Shown piece by piece: positions 1-9,233 of a stretch of DNA of 64,000 bases. How positions within the stretch are numbered: position 1 is the first letter of the stretch; the number at the start of each line of letters is the position of its first letter. The position numbers and the translations under genes are program-made. This stretch comes from Lentisphaeria bacterium (GTDB lineage: Bacteria; Verrucomicrobiota; Lentisphaeria; Victivallales; Victivallaceae), in assembly GCA_017450705.1 (NCBI GenBank), contig JAFSTC010000047.1:1-64000 (forward strand), in the 5' to 3' direction. The notes below the pieces were generated by a model. It was not told the DNA's origin. It saw only the letters and a list, made by a program, of their open reading frames with translations, and searched no databases.

Positions 1-372
1 CACCGCTCCCCCCGTCGGCACCTCTCGGGACTGCGGGAGCCGGGGGGAAGGTAAAAACTTTTTTTCACGGGAAAAAAAGTTTTTCCATTCCCCCCCGCCC
101 CCCCCCATCCTTTTTCAAAAAAAGCGGGGTATTTGGAGGGCGGGTGGCCTGGCCTCTTGGGTTATATAAATCTTATGGGTCCTATAGGTCCCATTTTGCC
201 TATCCGGCCTATCCTCCGGCGCGTCCCCGACTTGTCCCGCCGCAGCCTTGGCGGAGGCGGAAAGATAAAAAATTTTCGATTTTTGCGCGATATCGCGTTT
301 GCAAATCTGTATCCCGCATTTTACGCTATAAGTGACACAGGTGCAGCGAATGCAGATTTTCAGGGGTGACAG
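1..372. other. Intergenic region with dispersed repeat (copy A) upstream of the GntR-type regulator
   Basis: No gene is supported here. The stretch carries a perfect A/T-rich hairpin (53-84), long C runs, the module TTTTTCAAAAAAAGCGGGG at 112-130, and a run of CTATAGG/CCTAT-like short words ending in GCCTATCCGGCCTAT at 198-212. The same modules recur at 12630-12704 and 50507-50600. Short reading frames over this repeat have a repetitive tyrosine-rich composition and no start signal, so I treat them as non-coding. A weak -10-like TATAAG lies at 327-332. Confidence 0.7.
53..84. repeat. Perfect 13-bp stem hairpin with CACGGG apex (repeat family copy A)
   Basis: Arms 53-65 and 72-84 are exact reverse complements (A5-C-T7 against A7-G-T5) around CACGGG. 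The closing C-G leaves an ACGG loop. Related hairpins with CACGNG-type apices lie at 19454-19483 and 50507-50560. It may act as a bidirectional terminator, but I infer this only from shape. Confidence 0.7.
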
Positions 373-378
373 ATGCAG
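332..378 (+). promoter_or_regulatory. Direct repeat at the regulator start, possible operator
   Basis: GTGACACAGGTGCAG at 332-346 is repeated as GTGACAGATGCAG at 366-378, 34 bp apart and two bases shorter. The second copy contains the start codon of the downstream regulator. A repeated site overlapping the translation start would suit autoregulation, but this is inference. The ribosome-binding sequence AGGGG (362-366) lies in the same stretch. Confidence 0.3.
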
Positions 379-1725
379 ATTGGCGACGCCATCGCACTTT
401 CCGACCGGGCGGCTGAGATCTACTCCATTTTAAGGGAGGAGACGCTTCAACTGCCGCCGGGGGCGTCTCTGCCTTCGATCCGGCGGATCCAGAAACGGTT
501 TCGCGTGGGACAGCGAACCGCGACGCAGGCTCACCATGCGCTGGCCGAGAGTTTCGGCACCGTCAGCTCCGCCCGACGGAAACTTCGGAAACCCGCCGCG
601 GGGAAGACCCCTCAGAAATTGCGTGACTGCGTTCTCATCATCTGCAGCTACTGTCTCGACAAATGGCTGCCCGTCATCGAAGCCTACAACCGTGGATCCC
701 GCAGTGCCGTCGTGCCCTTTCCCGTGGACGGTCCGGAGGCCTGCGTTGCCGCCGCGCAGGAGGGGAAGGGGGATTTTGTCCTGTTTCCCTCCAATCCGTT
801 TTTTTTCGGGACGCCCGAAAACTCCCTGCCGTGGGTCAATCTGGGTCAGCTGGCCGCGGAGATCGACCGAAGCGCCTTTTATCCGTCGGCGTTTCTGACC
901 GATCCGGAGGGACGGTTTTGGGGGATCGCTCCCGCACTCAACGTCATGGTCCTCGCCGGTCATCCGGATCTCATCGATCTGCGGGGAGAGGCCTGGAGTT
1001 GGCCGTCTCTGGCCCCCCGGCTGGAGGAGGCCAAAAGGAAATGTCCGGAGTTGGAGTACGCTTTTGTGCTGGACGGGTACGTGACTTTTCTTTTCGACAA
1101 CGGCATCGACATGGTCGACACCGCCACCGGCCGTCTGCGCTTCGATCCCGACAGTTTCGCCGATCCTCTTTATTATCTCAAGGACAAAATCGAGCGGCAG
1201 CTCACGCCTTGCTTTTCCGATATTTATCTCCACCACTGGGACCGGGACCGGCTCTTCCGATCCCGGAGAGCGGCCGCGGGACAGTTTTTCCTTGCCCGGC
1301 TTCCCCTCCGCGACCGGGTGTTCGCTGTGCCTTCTCCCAGTTTCCCGTCTGCCCGGCACTGTGTTCTTTCGGAAGTCTTCAGCATCTGCTGCGGCTCGCT
1401 GAATTACGACGGCGCCTGGGATTTCATCCGCTACACCCTTTCTCCGGACGTCCAGAGGATCCTCTCCCGTTCGATGATGCCCGTGCGCCGCCGTCTTTGT
1501 CCCGACTGGCTTGCCGAGGAGTTTTTTCCCGCCTTCGAATCGACGACCGCCCGGGCTGTCAGCCGCCCGGAGGATTATTTTTTCCCGTTTCAGGCACGGT
1601 TGATGCTCCAGTCGGGACTGGACATGTGGTTCCGCCACGGCGGCGAACTGCGGCCCATGCTCAAGGATCTGGAGCGTTCCTGCCAGCAGTGTGTGGATTT
1701 TACTCGACGGCGTCTGAGGCGCTGA
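373..1725 (+). CDS. GntR-type regulator fused to a solute-binding-protein-like domain
   Basis: Predicted cytoplasmic transcription regulator of 450 residues. Residues about 10-60 look like a GntR winged helix ([20 protein letters not shown], then a helix-turn-helix around [14 protein letters not shown]). The remaining 380 residues do not resemble the usual LacI-type ligand domain. They resemble an ABC-transporter family 1 solute-binding protein: the [16 protein letters not shown] segment near residue 360 matches the typical end of that fold. There is no signal peptide, so the binding fold would work inside the cell as an inducer sensor. The start is supported by AGGGG six bases upstream. It lies 28 bp ahead of a prepilin-like gene and two hydrolase genes, so I infer that it regulates them. 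The family assignment of the C-terminal part is by eye. Confidence 0.75.
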   Translation: MQIGDAIALSDRAAEIYSILREETLQLPPGASLPSIRRIQKRFRVGQRTATQAHHALAESFGTVSSARRKLRKPAAGKTPQKLRDCVLIICSYCLDKWLPVIEAYNRGSRSAVVPFPVDGPEACVAAAQEGKGDFVLFPSNPFFFGTPENSLPWVNLGQLAAEIDRSAFYPSAFLTDPEGRFWGIAPALNVMVLAGHPDLIDLRGEAWSWPSLAPRLEEAKRKCPELEYAFVLDGYVTFLFDNGIDMVDTATGRLRFDPDSFADPLYYLKDKIERQLTPCFSDIYLHHWDRDRLFRSRRAAAGQFFLARLPLRDRVFAVPSPSFPSARHCVLSEVFSICCGSLNYDGAWDFIRYTLSPDVQRILSRSMMPVRRRLCPDWLAEEFFPAFESTTARAVSRPEDYFFPFQARLMLQSGLDMWFRHGGELRPMLKDLERSCQQCVDFTRRRLRR

Positions 1726-1753
1726 ACAAAATATTCAACGAAAGGAGTGCAAC

Positions 1754-2518
1754 ATGACGGAACAACGGATCATTCGGCGACGGCCGGGCAATTTCACGCT
1801 TATTGAATTGCTTGTCGTCATTGCCATCATCGCCATTCTGGCGGCGATGCTCATGCCCGCATTGCAGAGGTCGCGGGATACGGCAAAAACCATAACGTGC
1901 ATGAACAATCTCAAGCAGTGCACCGACGTTTTCTTCACCTATCGCGACAGCAGCGACGGCTGGGTCCCCGCGGCGTACGACGGCACTTACGGCTGGTACA
2001 ACTACATGGGCAACGGAGACGGCGTCACGAACCAGTATCCTTCGCGCATGTTCATGCAAGTCATCGCCAAAGCCGGGTGGTATCCTCTCGACGGCTACAC
2101 CGTGAAGCGGCAGTTTCCCAAAGCGGGGGCGTGGGGGTGTCCGTCGGACATGCGCTTCTCCGCGCCGGGGAGCCATTTCGCGTACCCGACGTATGCCTTC
2201 AGTTACGCCATGAGCTTCGGTTTGTCCACCGCGTCGCGGGGGATCAGCTACGCGGGGAATCCGACCATCCAGAAACAGCCGTTCAAAATGGACCGCATCG
2301 CCAAGGCTTCCCGTGTGGCGATGCTGCTGGACGGCTACCACTACACGGTGACCAGCTGTGCCGCGGACAATCCCCAGAGCCCGGCTTTCCGGCACAACGG
2401 CAATGAGGCGCTCAACATGGCCTTTGTCGACGGCCACGTCCTGACGTGGAAAGGGGCCCTCCCCGAATGTACTGTTTTTCCGTCAAGTGGAAGTTATCCA
2501 TGGAGCAATCTGTTATGA
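1754..2518 (+). CDS. Prepilin-like secreted protein with N-terminal methylation leader and C-terminal VDGHV motif
   Basis: 254 residues. A short basic leader ends in a prepilin peptidase site, [18 protein letters not shown], followed by the single hydrophobic helix and [23 protein letters not shown]. The C-terminus carries [17 protein letters not shown], the 'H-X9-DG' motif common in planctomycete and lentisphaeral pseudopilin-like proteins. These are expected to be exported and processed by a prepilin peptidase; their role is unknown. AAAGGAG seven bases upstream supports the start. Its stop overlaps the next gene start (ATGA), so the two are probably translationally coupled. A paralogue sits at 57277-58077, also beside a hydrolase. 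Confidence 0.9.
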   Translation: MTEQRIIRRRPGNFTLIELLVVIAIIAILAAMLMPALQRSRDTAKTITCMNNLKQCTDVFFTYRDSSDGWVPAAYDGTYGWYNYMGNGDGVTNQYPSRMFMQVIAKAGWYPLDGYTVKRQFPKAGAWGCPSDMRFSAPGSHFAYPTYAFSYAMSFGLSTASRGISYAGNPTIQKQPFKMDRIAKASRVAMLLDGYHYTVTSCAADNPQSPAFRHNGNEALNMAFVDGHVLTWKGALPECTVFPSSGSYPWSNLL

Positions 2519-5500
2519 AAAATCTTACCGTATTCTGCCTTCTTTTCGTCTTTGCCGGGGTGTCATCGCTTTGGGGAGCGGATATTCCGCTGCCGGTTGA
2601 GAAATGGAAACCGTACAACTACAAGGAAGTCCGGATGGCCGACGGCGTTTTTTCCGGGACGACCGTGTTCGTCCGGCGCAAGACCTCTCCCTTTTTGTTC
2701 TCGCCGCCGGTCGAGTTTGCGGGGAAACGCGTATTCTGCTTCGAGATGCGCTCGAAAAAGGCGGGGATCGGACGGCTTTTTTTCCGGTCCGGGAAGGAGA
2801 AATTCAGCGACGACAGACGGTGCGATTTCAAGGTGGACGGCAGCGGTCAGTGGAAAATCTATCGTCTGGAACTGCCCGAAATCGCGGCCGGTCCCGTGTT
2901 TTTCCGGCTGGACTCCATCTTTGCCGACGGCGTCGCCGTGGACATCCGGAACATCCGACTGGTCCCGCCTCCCGAACCCGCTGTGACCATGCGCCCCTCT
3001 CTGGACCGGTTCCGGGGGCGGTCCGCGGTGGTCCCCGGCGGGTCGGGGCAGACGGTCGCTCTGCCGCCGGGACCGGCGGCCGCGGTCAAACTGCCCCGCG
3101 CCTGGTTGAATTTTCCCTCCGGCACAGGGCGGTACAAAGCGGTTCTCGATGCGGGCGGGACTTTGCCGGAGGGAAGCCGGATCGAGATCTCTCCCTTCGA
3201 CGCCTTCCGGGCGCACCTTGCGCCCGTCAGCGCGCCTCTGCCGGACGGTGAGTTCAGCCTTCCCGCCTCCGCGGCGGGATTCGACGGCCGTATCGCCGTC
3301 CCCGCGCGGACCGGCGAGCTCGTCCTCAGAAGTCTGCGCATCGAGCCTGTCAGAGGTCCCGGCGACCTCTTCGGCGGGTGGCCTGCGAGATGGATCTGGA
3401 TCGGAGGAGAAAAGCACAAGTCCTCCCGGGTCGAGTTTCAGACGCAGTTCATCATTCCGGAGAGGCCTCAACGGGCCATTCTGCAGATCGATGCCGATGA
3501 CGTCGTCGAAAAGATCCTGCTGAACGGAAAGGATGTTCCGCCCGGCGTCAACGCGGGAACGCCCTTTGCCATGGATGAACACGAGGTCGCGCCTTTGCTC
3601 GACGCAGGCAAGAACACGCTTTTTCTCGCCGTTCGCGATCTGGGCGGTTCCCGCGGAGTCCACGGGGAGCTTGTCATGTACTTCCCCGGCGGGAAAGTCC
3701 GGCGCGTCGTCACGGGAGAAAATTTCAAAGCCCGTTTGCCGGGAGAGGCCTGGGAGGACATTGCCGTTCAGCCGGAGCCCCTGCCGCTGCGTTCGGTCGA
3801 GGGCCGGTTCATCGGCGATGTCCCGCCTCCTCCTGCGGGACAAAACGCCGTCCGGTACAGGCGCGCGGAACTTCCCGCGGCGCGGATCCGTTTCGGCGGC
3901 GGCAATATTCCCCTTCTGGAGATCGGCGGGGAGACACGGACGCTGAATCACCTGTGGAGCGACATCTCCGAAAGATGGATCAGAAATGTCCGTGCAGCGG
4001 GGATCCGCCAGTACTGGATAAGCGTCAAGTTCGGCCGTCTCGAAAAAGGAGGATACGACTGGTCGAAGCTGGACGCCCTGTGCCGCAAAGTCATCGCCGC
4101 CGACCCGCAGGCGCTTCTCTTCATCGAATTCCCCGTCGGGACCTCGGTCTACGAAAACAGCGCCATGGAGGAATGGAACAGAGCACATCCCGACGAACTG
4201 GTCATGGATGAGAACGGCAGTACGAAACTTTTCATCTTTCAGAACAAAGTCCGAATTTCCGCCGCGAGTTTTGCATCGAAACCGTGGCAGGAGGAGGCGC
4301 GGCGCATCACCCGCAGTGTCGTGGACCACGTGAAAAAATCCCCCTATGCCGGACATGTCATCGGATTTTTCCCTCTGGCGGGGCTGGGGCATGAATGGCA
4401 GTACTACGGAGCCCACAACAGGCTTTTCGTGGACTACAGCCGTCCCTTCCGCGAGGGCTTTGCCGCGTACAGAAAGAGCCGTCGCGGCGCCGGGTGCGAC
4501 ACCGCCATGCCCGGCCGGGCCGAACGCGAGGCGCCGGTTCCCTCCGAAAAGGTCAGGGATATGCGCGATTACTTTTCTGAACTGGTCAGCGGCATTCTGC
4601 TGGATCTGGCGCGGGAGATCAAGAAAGCCTCCGGCGGGCGGTCTCTCTTCGGCACCTATTACGGCTACCCGCTCTACATCGCCCGGCCCGACTGGAACGA
4701 AACCGGGGGATTCATGCTCGAACGACTGCTCGACTCCCCCGATGTGGATCTGCTGGTGTCTATCTTCCGCTACGACAACAGGGATCCGGGCAAGGAGTCC
4801 GGGACGATGACCGTTCCCGGCAGTTTCCGTCTGAGAAACAAAGCCGTCGTTCTCCAGGCGGACCACCGCACCCATCTTGCCGTGCGCAACGCCTTCGGCG
4901 AGCCGGCCGACGTCAACGGCTCCATCGAGGTCGTCAAACGGGAGATCGCCTGGTGTCTCGTCCTCGGCGCCGGATTGGAATTCGGCTATTTCAACCATGG
5001 CTGGATCGCCGGCGATCCCCGGCTCATGCAAGTCGTTGCCGCCGGTGAGCGGACGATGCGGCAAATGGCTGCCGTGCCCGGAGGGCACCTCCTGAAAAAG
5101 GCGGCGGTCGTCTTCGACGAGGAGGAGGTCCGCAGGACCGCCCAGCGGACCCGTGTGCATTTTGCCGCCCGTCAGCAGCTCAGGGTCATTCCCCACGCCG
5201 GGTTCGGCTTCGATCTCTTTTTAAAGGAGAAAAAAGCGGAAGTCCTGAAGGACTATCCTCTGGTGATCTGCTTGAACTTCAAAGACGACAAGTGGTCGGA
5301 ACCTCTCCGGAATGCCGGATGCCGCGTCGAATGCCTGTCCGCCGGGGATCCCCCCGATGCCGAAGCGTGGCGGAAACTCGCCGCGGCAAGCGGCGTTCAC
5401 ATCGTCAACGACGATTGCGGCGATACCACGCTTGCGGGAAACGGCATCATCGCCGTTCATACGGCGGCGGAGGGCGGCGCGCGCGTGCTTCGTCCCGCTC

Positions 5501-5616
5501 CCGGAACGAAACGTCTCCGGGAGATTTTTACGGGAGCCGTCGTGCCGGTTGAAAACGGAGCGGCCCGCGTCACGCTCTCTCCCATGAGCACCGGTGTGTG
5601 GGCGGAGGAAAAATGA
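2515..5616 (+). CDS. Large secreted glycoside hydrolase-like protein (GH42/beta-galactosidase-like)
   Basis: 1033 residues from the ATG at 2515, which overlaps the previous stop. It opens with a clear signal peptide ([21 protein letters not shown]). Residues about 25-460 look like beta-sandwich carbohydrate-binding modules, one near 290-410 with the pattern seen in GH2/GH78 accessory domains ([15 protein letters not shown]). A TIM-barrel-like part begins near residue 470 ([17 protein letters not shown]). [16 protein letters not shown] near 615-630 may hold the acid/base glutamate. The last 170 residues resemble the flavodoxin-like and beta domains that follow GH42 barrels. An alternative in-frame ATG at 2500 would add five residues before the signal. 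Family placement is tentative and the substrate unknown. Confidence 0.7.
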   Translation: MKNLTVFCLLFVFAGVSSLWGADIPLPVEKWKPYNYKEVRMADGVFSGTTVFVRRKTSPFLFSPPVEFAGKRVFCFEMRSKKAGIGRLFFRSGKEKFSDDRRCDFKVDGSGQWKIYRLELPEIAAGPVFFRLDSIFADGVAVDIRNIRLVPPPEPAVTMRPSLDRFRGRSAVVPGGSGQTVALPPGPAAAVKLPRAWLNFPSGTGRYKAVLDAGGTLPEGSRIEISPFDAFRAHLAPVSAPLPDGEFSLPASAAGFDGRIAVPARTGELVLRSLRIEPVRGPGDLFGGWPARWIWIGGEKHKSSRVEFQTQFIIPERPQRAILQIDADDVVEKILLNGKDVPPGVNAGTPFAMDEHEVAPLLDAGKNTLFLAVRDLGGSRGVHGELVMYFPGGKVRRVVTGENFKARLPGEAWEDIAVQPEPLPLRSVEGRFIGDVPPPPAGQNAVRYRRAELPAARIRFGGGNIPLLEIGGETRTLNHLWSDISERWIRNVRAAGIRQYWISVKFGRLEKGGYDWSKLDALCRKVIAADPQALLFIEFPVGTSVYENSAMEEWNRAHPDELVMDENGSTKLFIFQNKVRISAASFASKPWQEEARRITRSVVDHVKKSPYAGHVIGFFPLAGLGHEWQYYGAHNRLFVDYSRPFREGFAAYRKSRRGAGCDTAMPGRAEREAPVPSEKVRDMRDYFSELVSGILLDLAREIKKASGGRSLFGTYYGYPLYIARPDWNETGGFMLERLLDSPDVDLLVSIFRYDNRDPGKESGTMTVPGSFRLRNKAVVLQADHRTHLAVRNAFGEPADVNGSIEVVKREIAWCLVLGAGLEFGYFNHGWIAGDPRLMQVVAAGERTMRQMAAVPGGHLLKKAAVVFDEEEVRRTAQRTRVHFAARQQLRVIPHAGFGFDLFLKEKKAEVLKDYPLVICLNFKDDKWSEPLRNAGCRVECLSAGDPPDAEAWRKLAAASGVHIVNDDCGDTTLAGNGIIAVHTAAEGGARVLRPAPGTKRLREIFTGAVVPVENGAARVTLSPMSTGVWAEEK

Positions 5617-7799
5617 GTCAGTCTGTCGAATGCGGTCCTTCCTCGCCGGGAATCGAATTTCCCTGGTTCCCGACGCGCTGGCAGGCGGTGATCTGGCGCA
5701 ACGCGGCTTTTTTCCCGGCGGAGAAGATCGCGTCTCTGCTCCGTTGTCCGGTCGAAGAATACCGGCGGGCCGCGGAGGAGTTGGGACTGGGCGGGATCCG
5801 TCCCGATCCGCAGTGGCGGAAACAGGGATATCTCTCCATCATCAAAAGCAACTGGGATCTGCTGGACTGTCCCCAACTGCTGGAGCTCCTGGAGTGGGAC
5901 GCGGAACGTCTCAACCGCTGTCTCCATGAGGAGGATTTCCTCTTTGCCAAACTGGGCAGGAGCAAACCCGCGTGTCCGCCCGTGTTCTGGGAGCCGCTGA
6001 CCGCGCCGCAGCGGGAGGCGACGGCCCGGTTCCGGAAGATCGTCGACCGGTTCGATTTCCGGTACAGGGAACCTCCCTTTTTCTTCATGGACCCGGAACA
6101 TCTGCCCATGCCGCCCGTTTCGAAGTCCGGACCGGATGAACGTTTCAATTTCATCCACGGTTATTTTTCCGGCTGCGGCGATGTGTTCGACGATTACCCG
6201 GAGCGGGATCCGCTGCCGGAGGGGCTGCTGGCCCGCTACGCCGCATTAGGGGTCCGCGGCGTCTGGCTCCATGCCGTTCTGTACCGGTTCCACCCCGTTC
6301 CCGGTGCGGAAAAGTTCTCGGGAAACTGGCGGAGGCGTCTGGAAAATCTGAATGCCATCGCCCGAAAGTGCAGACAGGCCGGTGTGCCGCTCTACCTTTA
6401 TCTTAATGAACCCCGGGGCATCGGCTATGATTTTTTCAAGGCCCGTCCCGACTGGACCGGAGCGGATTGTCCGGCGAAACTGACGTACTGCTGCTGTACG
6501 AGCGTTCCCGCCGTGCTCGAATGGACCCGGGAGGCGGCCGAGGCGGTTTTTGCCGCCGCGCCCGATTTGGCGGGAGCCTTCCTCATCAACATGTCCGAGA
6601 ACGCGACCCATTGTGATTCCCGCGCCGGCAAAGCCGGGTGTCCGCGCTGCGCCTCCCGGGATACGGCGGATATGATAGCCGAGTGCATCCGGGCTTTGGA
6701 GGAGGGGATCCACGCCGCCAATCCCCGGGCGCGGGTCATTGCCGAAGACTGGGCGTGGCAGCAGTGGACGCCCGACGGCCGTCACGACCGGAACTGTCTG
6801 CCTTTCAAGCTGCGGGTCCTCTCGCGGCTTCCGGAAAACGTCTCTGTGATGTGCATAAGCGAGTGGGGCCAGCCTGTGAAGCTGGGATCTGTTGACACCA
6901 GCGTGGCGGACTACTCCATCAGCCACCCCGGGCCGAGTCCTGATTCCGCGGCCCTGTGGGAAGCCGCCCGGGCCCGGGGACTCGAACGCGCCGCCAAGGT
7001 GCAGATCAACAATTCGTGGGAGCTTTCCGCACTGCCCTACATCCCCGTTCCATACCTCATCCGGGAACATCTCGACAACATCGGCAAATGCGGCGTGGAG
7101 GGGCTGATGCTCAGCTGGACACTGGGCGGCTACCCCGGAGGCAACCTCGAACTGCTGCGGCATACGCCCGAAGAACTGGCGGAGAGGGACTTCCCCGGCG
7201 CGGCGGAACTGGCGCTGCGCGTCTGGAAAATGTTCAGCGACGCCTTCAGGATGTTTCCCTTTTCCATCGTGGTCGTCTATTTTTCTCCGATGACTTCCGG
7301 ACCTGCGGCACCGTTTTTCCTCGAAAAAACGGGACGCAAAGCCACCATGGTGGGGTTCCCCTGGGACGATCTGACCGGCTGGCGCAGCTGTTATCCGGAG
7401 CCGTTGTTCGAAGAGCAGTTCGAAAAGATGCACCGTCTGTGGCAGCAGGGGGTGGCTTTGTGGCGCGAAAATGCGCCTGGGACGCCTCAGGCGCATGAAC
7501 TTGCCGTGATCTCCGAGGCCGCCGGATGTCACATCAACAGCACATGGAACCACATCCGCTTCGTCCGCAGGCGCGACGGGGGGGCGTCGGGAAAGGAACT
7601 CGAGGAGATCGTGGACGACGAGATCCGCTGCGTCGAACGCCTCCTGACGCTGGTCCGCGGAGATTCGCGTCTGGGCTTTGAGGCCAGCAACCATTACTTC
7701 TACACGCCGCTGTCTCTGGTCGAGAAGATCGTCAGCTGCGAAGAACTCAAACGTACTCTCCGGCGAAATAAGGGAGGAAATTTTGCAAAGGGGACTTGA
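5613..7799 (+). CDS. Putative cytoplasmic glycoside hydrolase with GH20-like barrel
   Basis: 728 residues from ATG 5613, overlapping the preceding stop as ATGA, with GGAGG just upstream. There is no signal peptide. Residues about 10-60 (FPTRWQAVIWRNAAFFPAEKIASLL) look like a small helical domain. The middle is barrel-like: GVRGVWLHAVLY, then AGVPLYLYLNEPRG. INMSENATHC followed by CPRC resembles the GADETWHLASCPRC segment of the GH20 enzyme at 52962-54188. Here Ser-Glu replaces the Asp-Glu catalytic pair, so activity may differ or be lost. It is the last gene of the first glycan locus. Function is inferred from these motifs only. Confidence 0.6.
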   Translation: MSQSVECGPSSPGIEFPWFPTRWQAVIWRNAAFFPAEKIASLLRCPVEEYRRAAEELGLGGIRPDPQWRKQGYLSIIKSNWDLLDCPQLLELLEWDAERLNRCLHEEDFLFAKLGRSKPACPPVFWEPLTAPQREATARFRKIVDRFDFRYREPPFFFMDPEHLPMPPVSKSGPDERFNFIHGYFSGCGDVFDDYPERDPLPEGLLARYAALGVRGVWLHAVLYRFHPVPGAEKFSGNWRRRLENLNAIARKCRQAGVPLYLYLNEPRGIGYDFFKARPDWTGADCPAKLTYCCCTSVPAVLEWTREAAEAVFAAAPDLAGAFLINMSENATHCDSRAGKAGCPRCASRDTADMIAECIRALEEGIHAANPRARVIAEDWAWQQWTPDGRHDRNCLPFKLRVLSRLPENVSVMCISEWGQPVKLGSVDTSVADYSISHPGPSPDSAALWEAARARGLERAAKVQINNSWELSALPYIPVPYLIREHLDNIGKCGVEGLMLSWTLGGYPGGNLELLRHTPEELAERDFPGAAELALRVWKMFSDAFRMFPFSIVVVYFSPMTSGPAAPFFLEKTGRKATMVGFPWDDLTGWRSCYPEPLFEEQFEKMHRLWQQGVALWRENAPGTPQAHELAVISEAAGCHINSTWNHIRFVRRRDGGASGKELEEIVDDEIRCVERLLTLVRGDSRLGFEASNHYFYTPLSLVEKIVSCEELKRTLRRNKGGNFAKGT

Positions 7800-7825
7800 T
7801 AACTGCGAAAAAGAGGCTTATATTA
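7797..7825 (+). promoter_or_regulatory. Sigma-70-type promoter for the nusA operon
   Basis: TTGATA at 7797-7802 and TATATT at 7820-7825 are separated by 17 bp. The -35 box begins in the stop region of the preceding gene. Transcription should start near 7832, giving a leader of about 130 nt before nusA. Confidence 0.75.
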
Positions 7826-7874
7826 TCGTCATGCAGGTTACATAACAACAACGGAAAGCGGTCTGCCTGGAAGA

Positions 7875-7907
7875 AGTGGGATATTTCTCCCGCTTTTTTG
7901 TTTTTTT
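7875..7907 (+). terminator. Intrinsic terminator or attenuator in the nusA leader
   Basis: Stem AGTGGGA (7875-7881) pairs with TCCCGCT (7888-7894), with one G-T pair, around a six-base loop. It is followed by TTTTT, G and seven more T. It lies after the promoter at 7797-7825 and before nusA (7966), so it would act in the leader rather than at the end of the upstream gene. Feedback control of nusA by termination is known in other bacteria; applying it here is inference. Confidence 0.65.
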
Positions 7908-7965
7908 GCGAAGTGCGTTTTCGGAGCGGGACGGTTTTCCAAAGAAAAGAAGGAGGGATGGACAA

Positions 7966-9213
7966 ATGGCCAATGAACTGCTTACGATCCTCGAGTACAT
8001 CGAACAGGAACGCGGCATCAGCCGCGACAACCTCATCAAGGCGCTGGAGAGCGCCATCCTCACGGCGTCGCGCAAGAGCATCCACCCGGCCAGCGACCTC
8101 ACGGTGAAGATCGATCCCCGCACGGGGCAGATCAAGGCCTGGGCAAAGCTGGAGGTCGTTGCCTCCAACCCCAACAGCGACCAATTGATCATCGACCGCG
8201 CCAAAGAGCGCTTCCCCGACGTCAAGATCGGCGACACCGTGGACTGGGAAGTCACCCCCCGGAACTTCGGGCGCATCGCCGCCCAGACCGCCCGGCAGGC
8301 CATCGTGCAGCAGCTCCGCCGCGCCGAGAAGGAGAACGTCCAGGAGGAATTCGCCGACCGCGTCGGCCAGATCATCAACGGCACCGTGCGGCGCTTCGAG
8401 GGCGGCAGCATCATCATCGACTTCCAGAAGGCCGAGGGCATCATGCCCGCCAAGGAAAAGGTCCGCGACGAGCAGTACATGCCCGGCGACCGCATCAACG
8501 TGCTGCTCCAGAAGGTGGACATCAACAGCGCCGGTCCCAGTTTGATCGTTTCCCGCGCCTCCCCGGACTTCGTGGTGAAGCTCTTCGAGCGCGAAGTGAG
8601 CGAGATGCACGACGGCATCGTCAAGATCGTTGCCTGCGTCCGGGAGCCGGGCCGCCGGACCAAGATCGCCGTCACCTCCTCCGATCCCCGGGTGGATCCC
8701 GTGGGCGCCTGCGTGGGCATCCGGGGCATCCGGGTCCGCCGGGTCACCGATGAGCTGGACAACGAGCGCATCGACATCGTCCCCTACGACGAGGACATTG
8801 CAAAATATGCGGCCAACGCTCTGGCGCCGGCCAAGGTCCAGAGCGTCGAGGTCGACGAGGAGAAGCACGAACTCCTGGTGACCGTCTCCGACGACCAGTC
8901 CAAGATCGCCTTCGGCCGCCGCGCCCAGAACGTGCGTCTTTCGGCCAAGCTCATCGGCTGGAACATCTCTCTGCGCAACGCCGACGAGGCTCCCGCGCAG
9001 GCTGTTCCCTCCATCGACGAACAGATGGCTGCCGCCGCCGAGAAGCTCTCTTCCGATCTGGGCGTCTCCGTGGAGACCGCCCGCCGCCTGGTCGAAAACG
9101 GATTCGTCACCATCGACGGCGTCAAGTTCGCCGATCCCGCAACGCTGACCGCCATCGAGGGCATCGACGCCGAAGAACTGAACGCCGCTCTGGAGCGGCT
9201 CGCGAAGGACTGA
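7966..9213 (+). CDS. nusA: Transcription termination/antitermination factor NusA
   Basis: 415 residues from ATG 7966, chosen because AGGAGGG (7951-7957) lies eight bases upstream and MANELLTILEYIEQERGISR matches the family start. Order of parts: N-terminal RNA polymerase-binding domain (1-125), S1 domain (about 130-200, IINGTVRRFEGGSIIIDF), then two KH domains (about 200-345, including DPVGACVGIRGIRVRRV). A short helix-hairpin-helix tail (LGVSVETARRLVENGF) follows. NusA binds RNA polymerase and nascent RNA and controls pausing, termination and antitermination. It heads the conserved block nusA-infB-rbfA-nrnA; rimP is not upstream. Confidence 0.97.
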   Translation: MANELLTILEYIEQERGISRDNLIKALESAILTASRKSIHPASDLTVKIDPRTGQIKAWAKLEVVASNPNSDQLIIDRAKERFPDVKIGDTVDWEVTPRNFGRIAAQTARQAIVQQLRRAEKENVQEEFADRVGQIINGTVRRFEGGSIIIDFQKAEGIMPAKEKVRDEQYMPGDRINVLLQKVDINSAGPSLIVSRASPDFVVKLFEREVSEMHDGIVKIVACVREPGRRTKIAVTSSDPRVDPVGACVGIRGIRVRRVTDELDNERIDIVPYDEDIAKYAANALAPAKVQSVEVDEEKHELLVTVSDDQSKIAFGRRAQNVRLSAKLIGWNISLRNADEAPAQAVPSIDEQMAAAAEKLSSDLGVSVETARRLVENGFVTIDGVKFADPATLTAIEGIDAEELNAALERLAKD

Positions 9214-9233
9214 CGCGCGAAGGAGGGGGGAAT

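Noticed and set aside
133-369. Open frames over the first repeat region
   Set aside because: Composition is dictated by short repeats (alternating Tyr/Ser/Arg or Ile/Pro), no ribosome-binding site, and the same DNA modules recur in non-coding places.
7831-7845. Four-codon leader peptide (Met-Gln-Val-Thr) in the nusA leader
   Set aside because: No clear ribosome-binding site, no run of one regulatory codon, and such a short frame is expected by chance.
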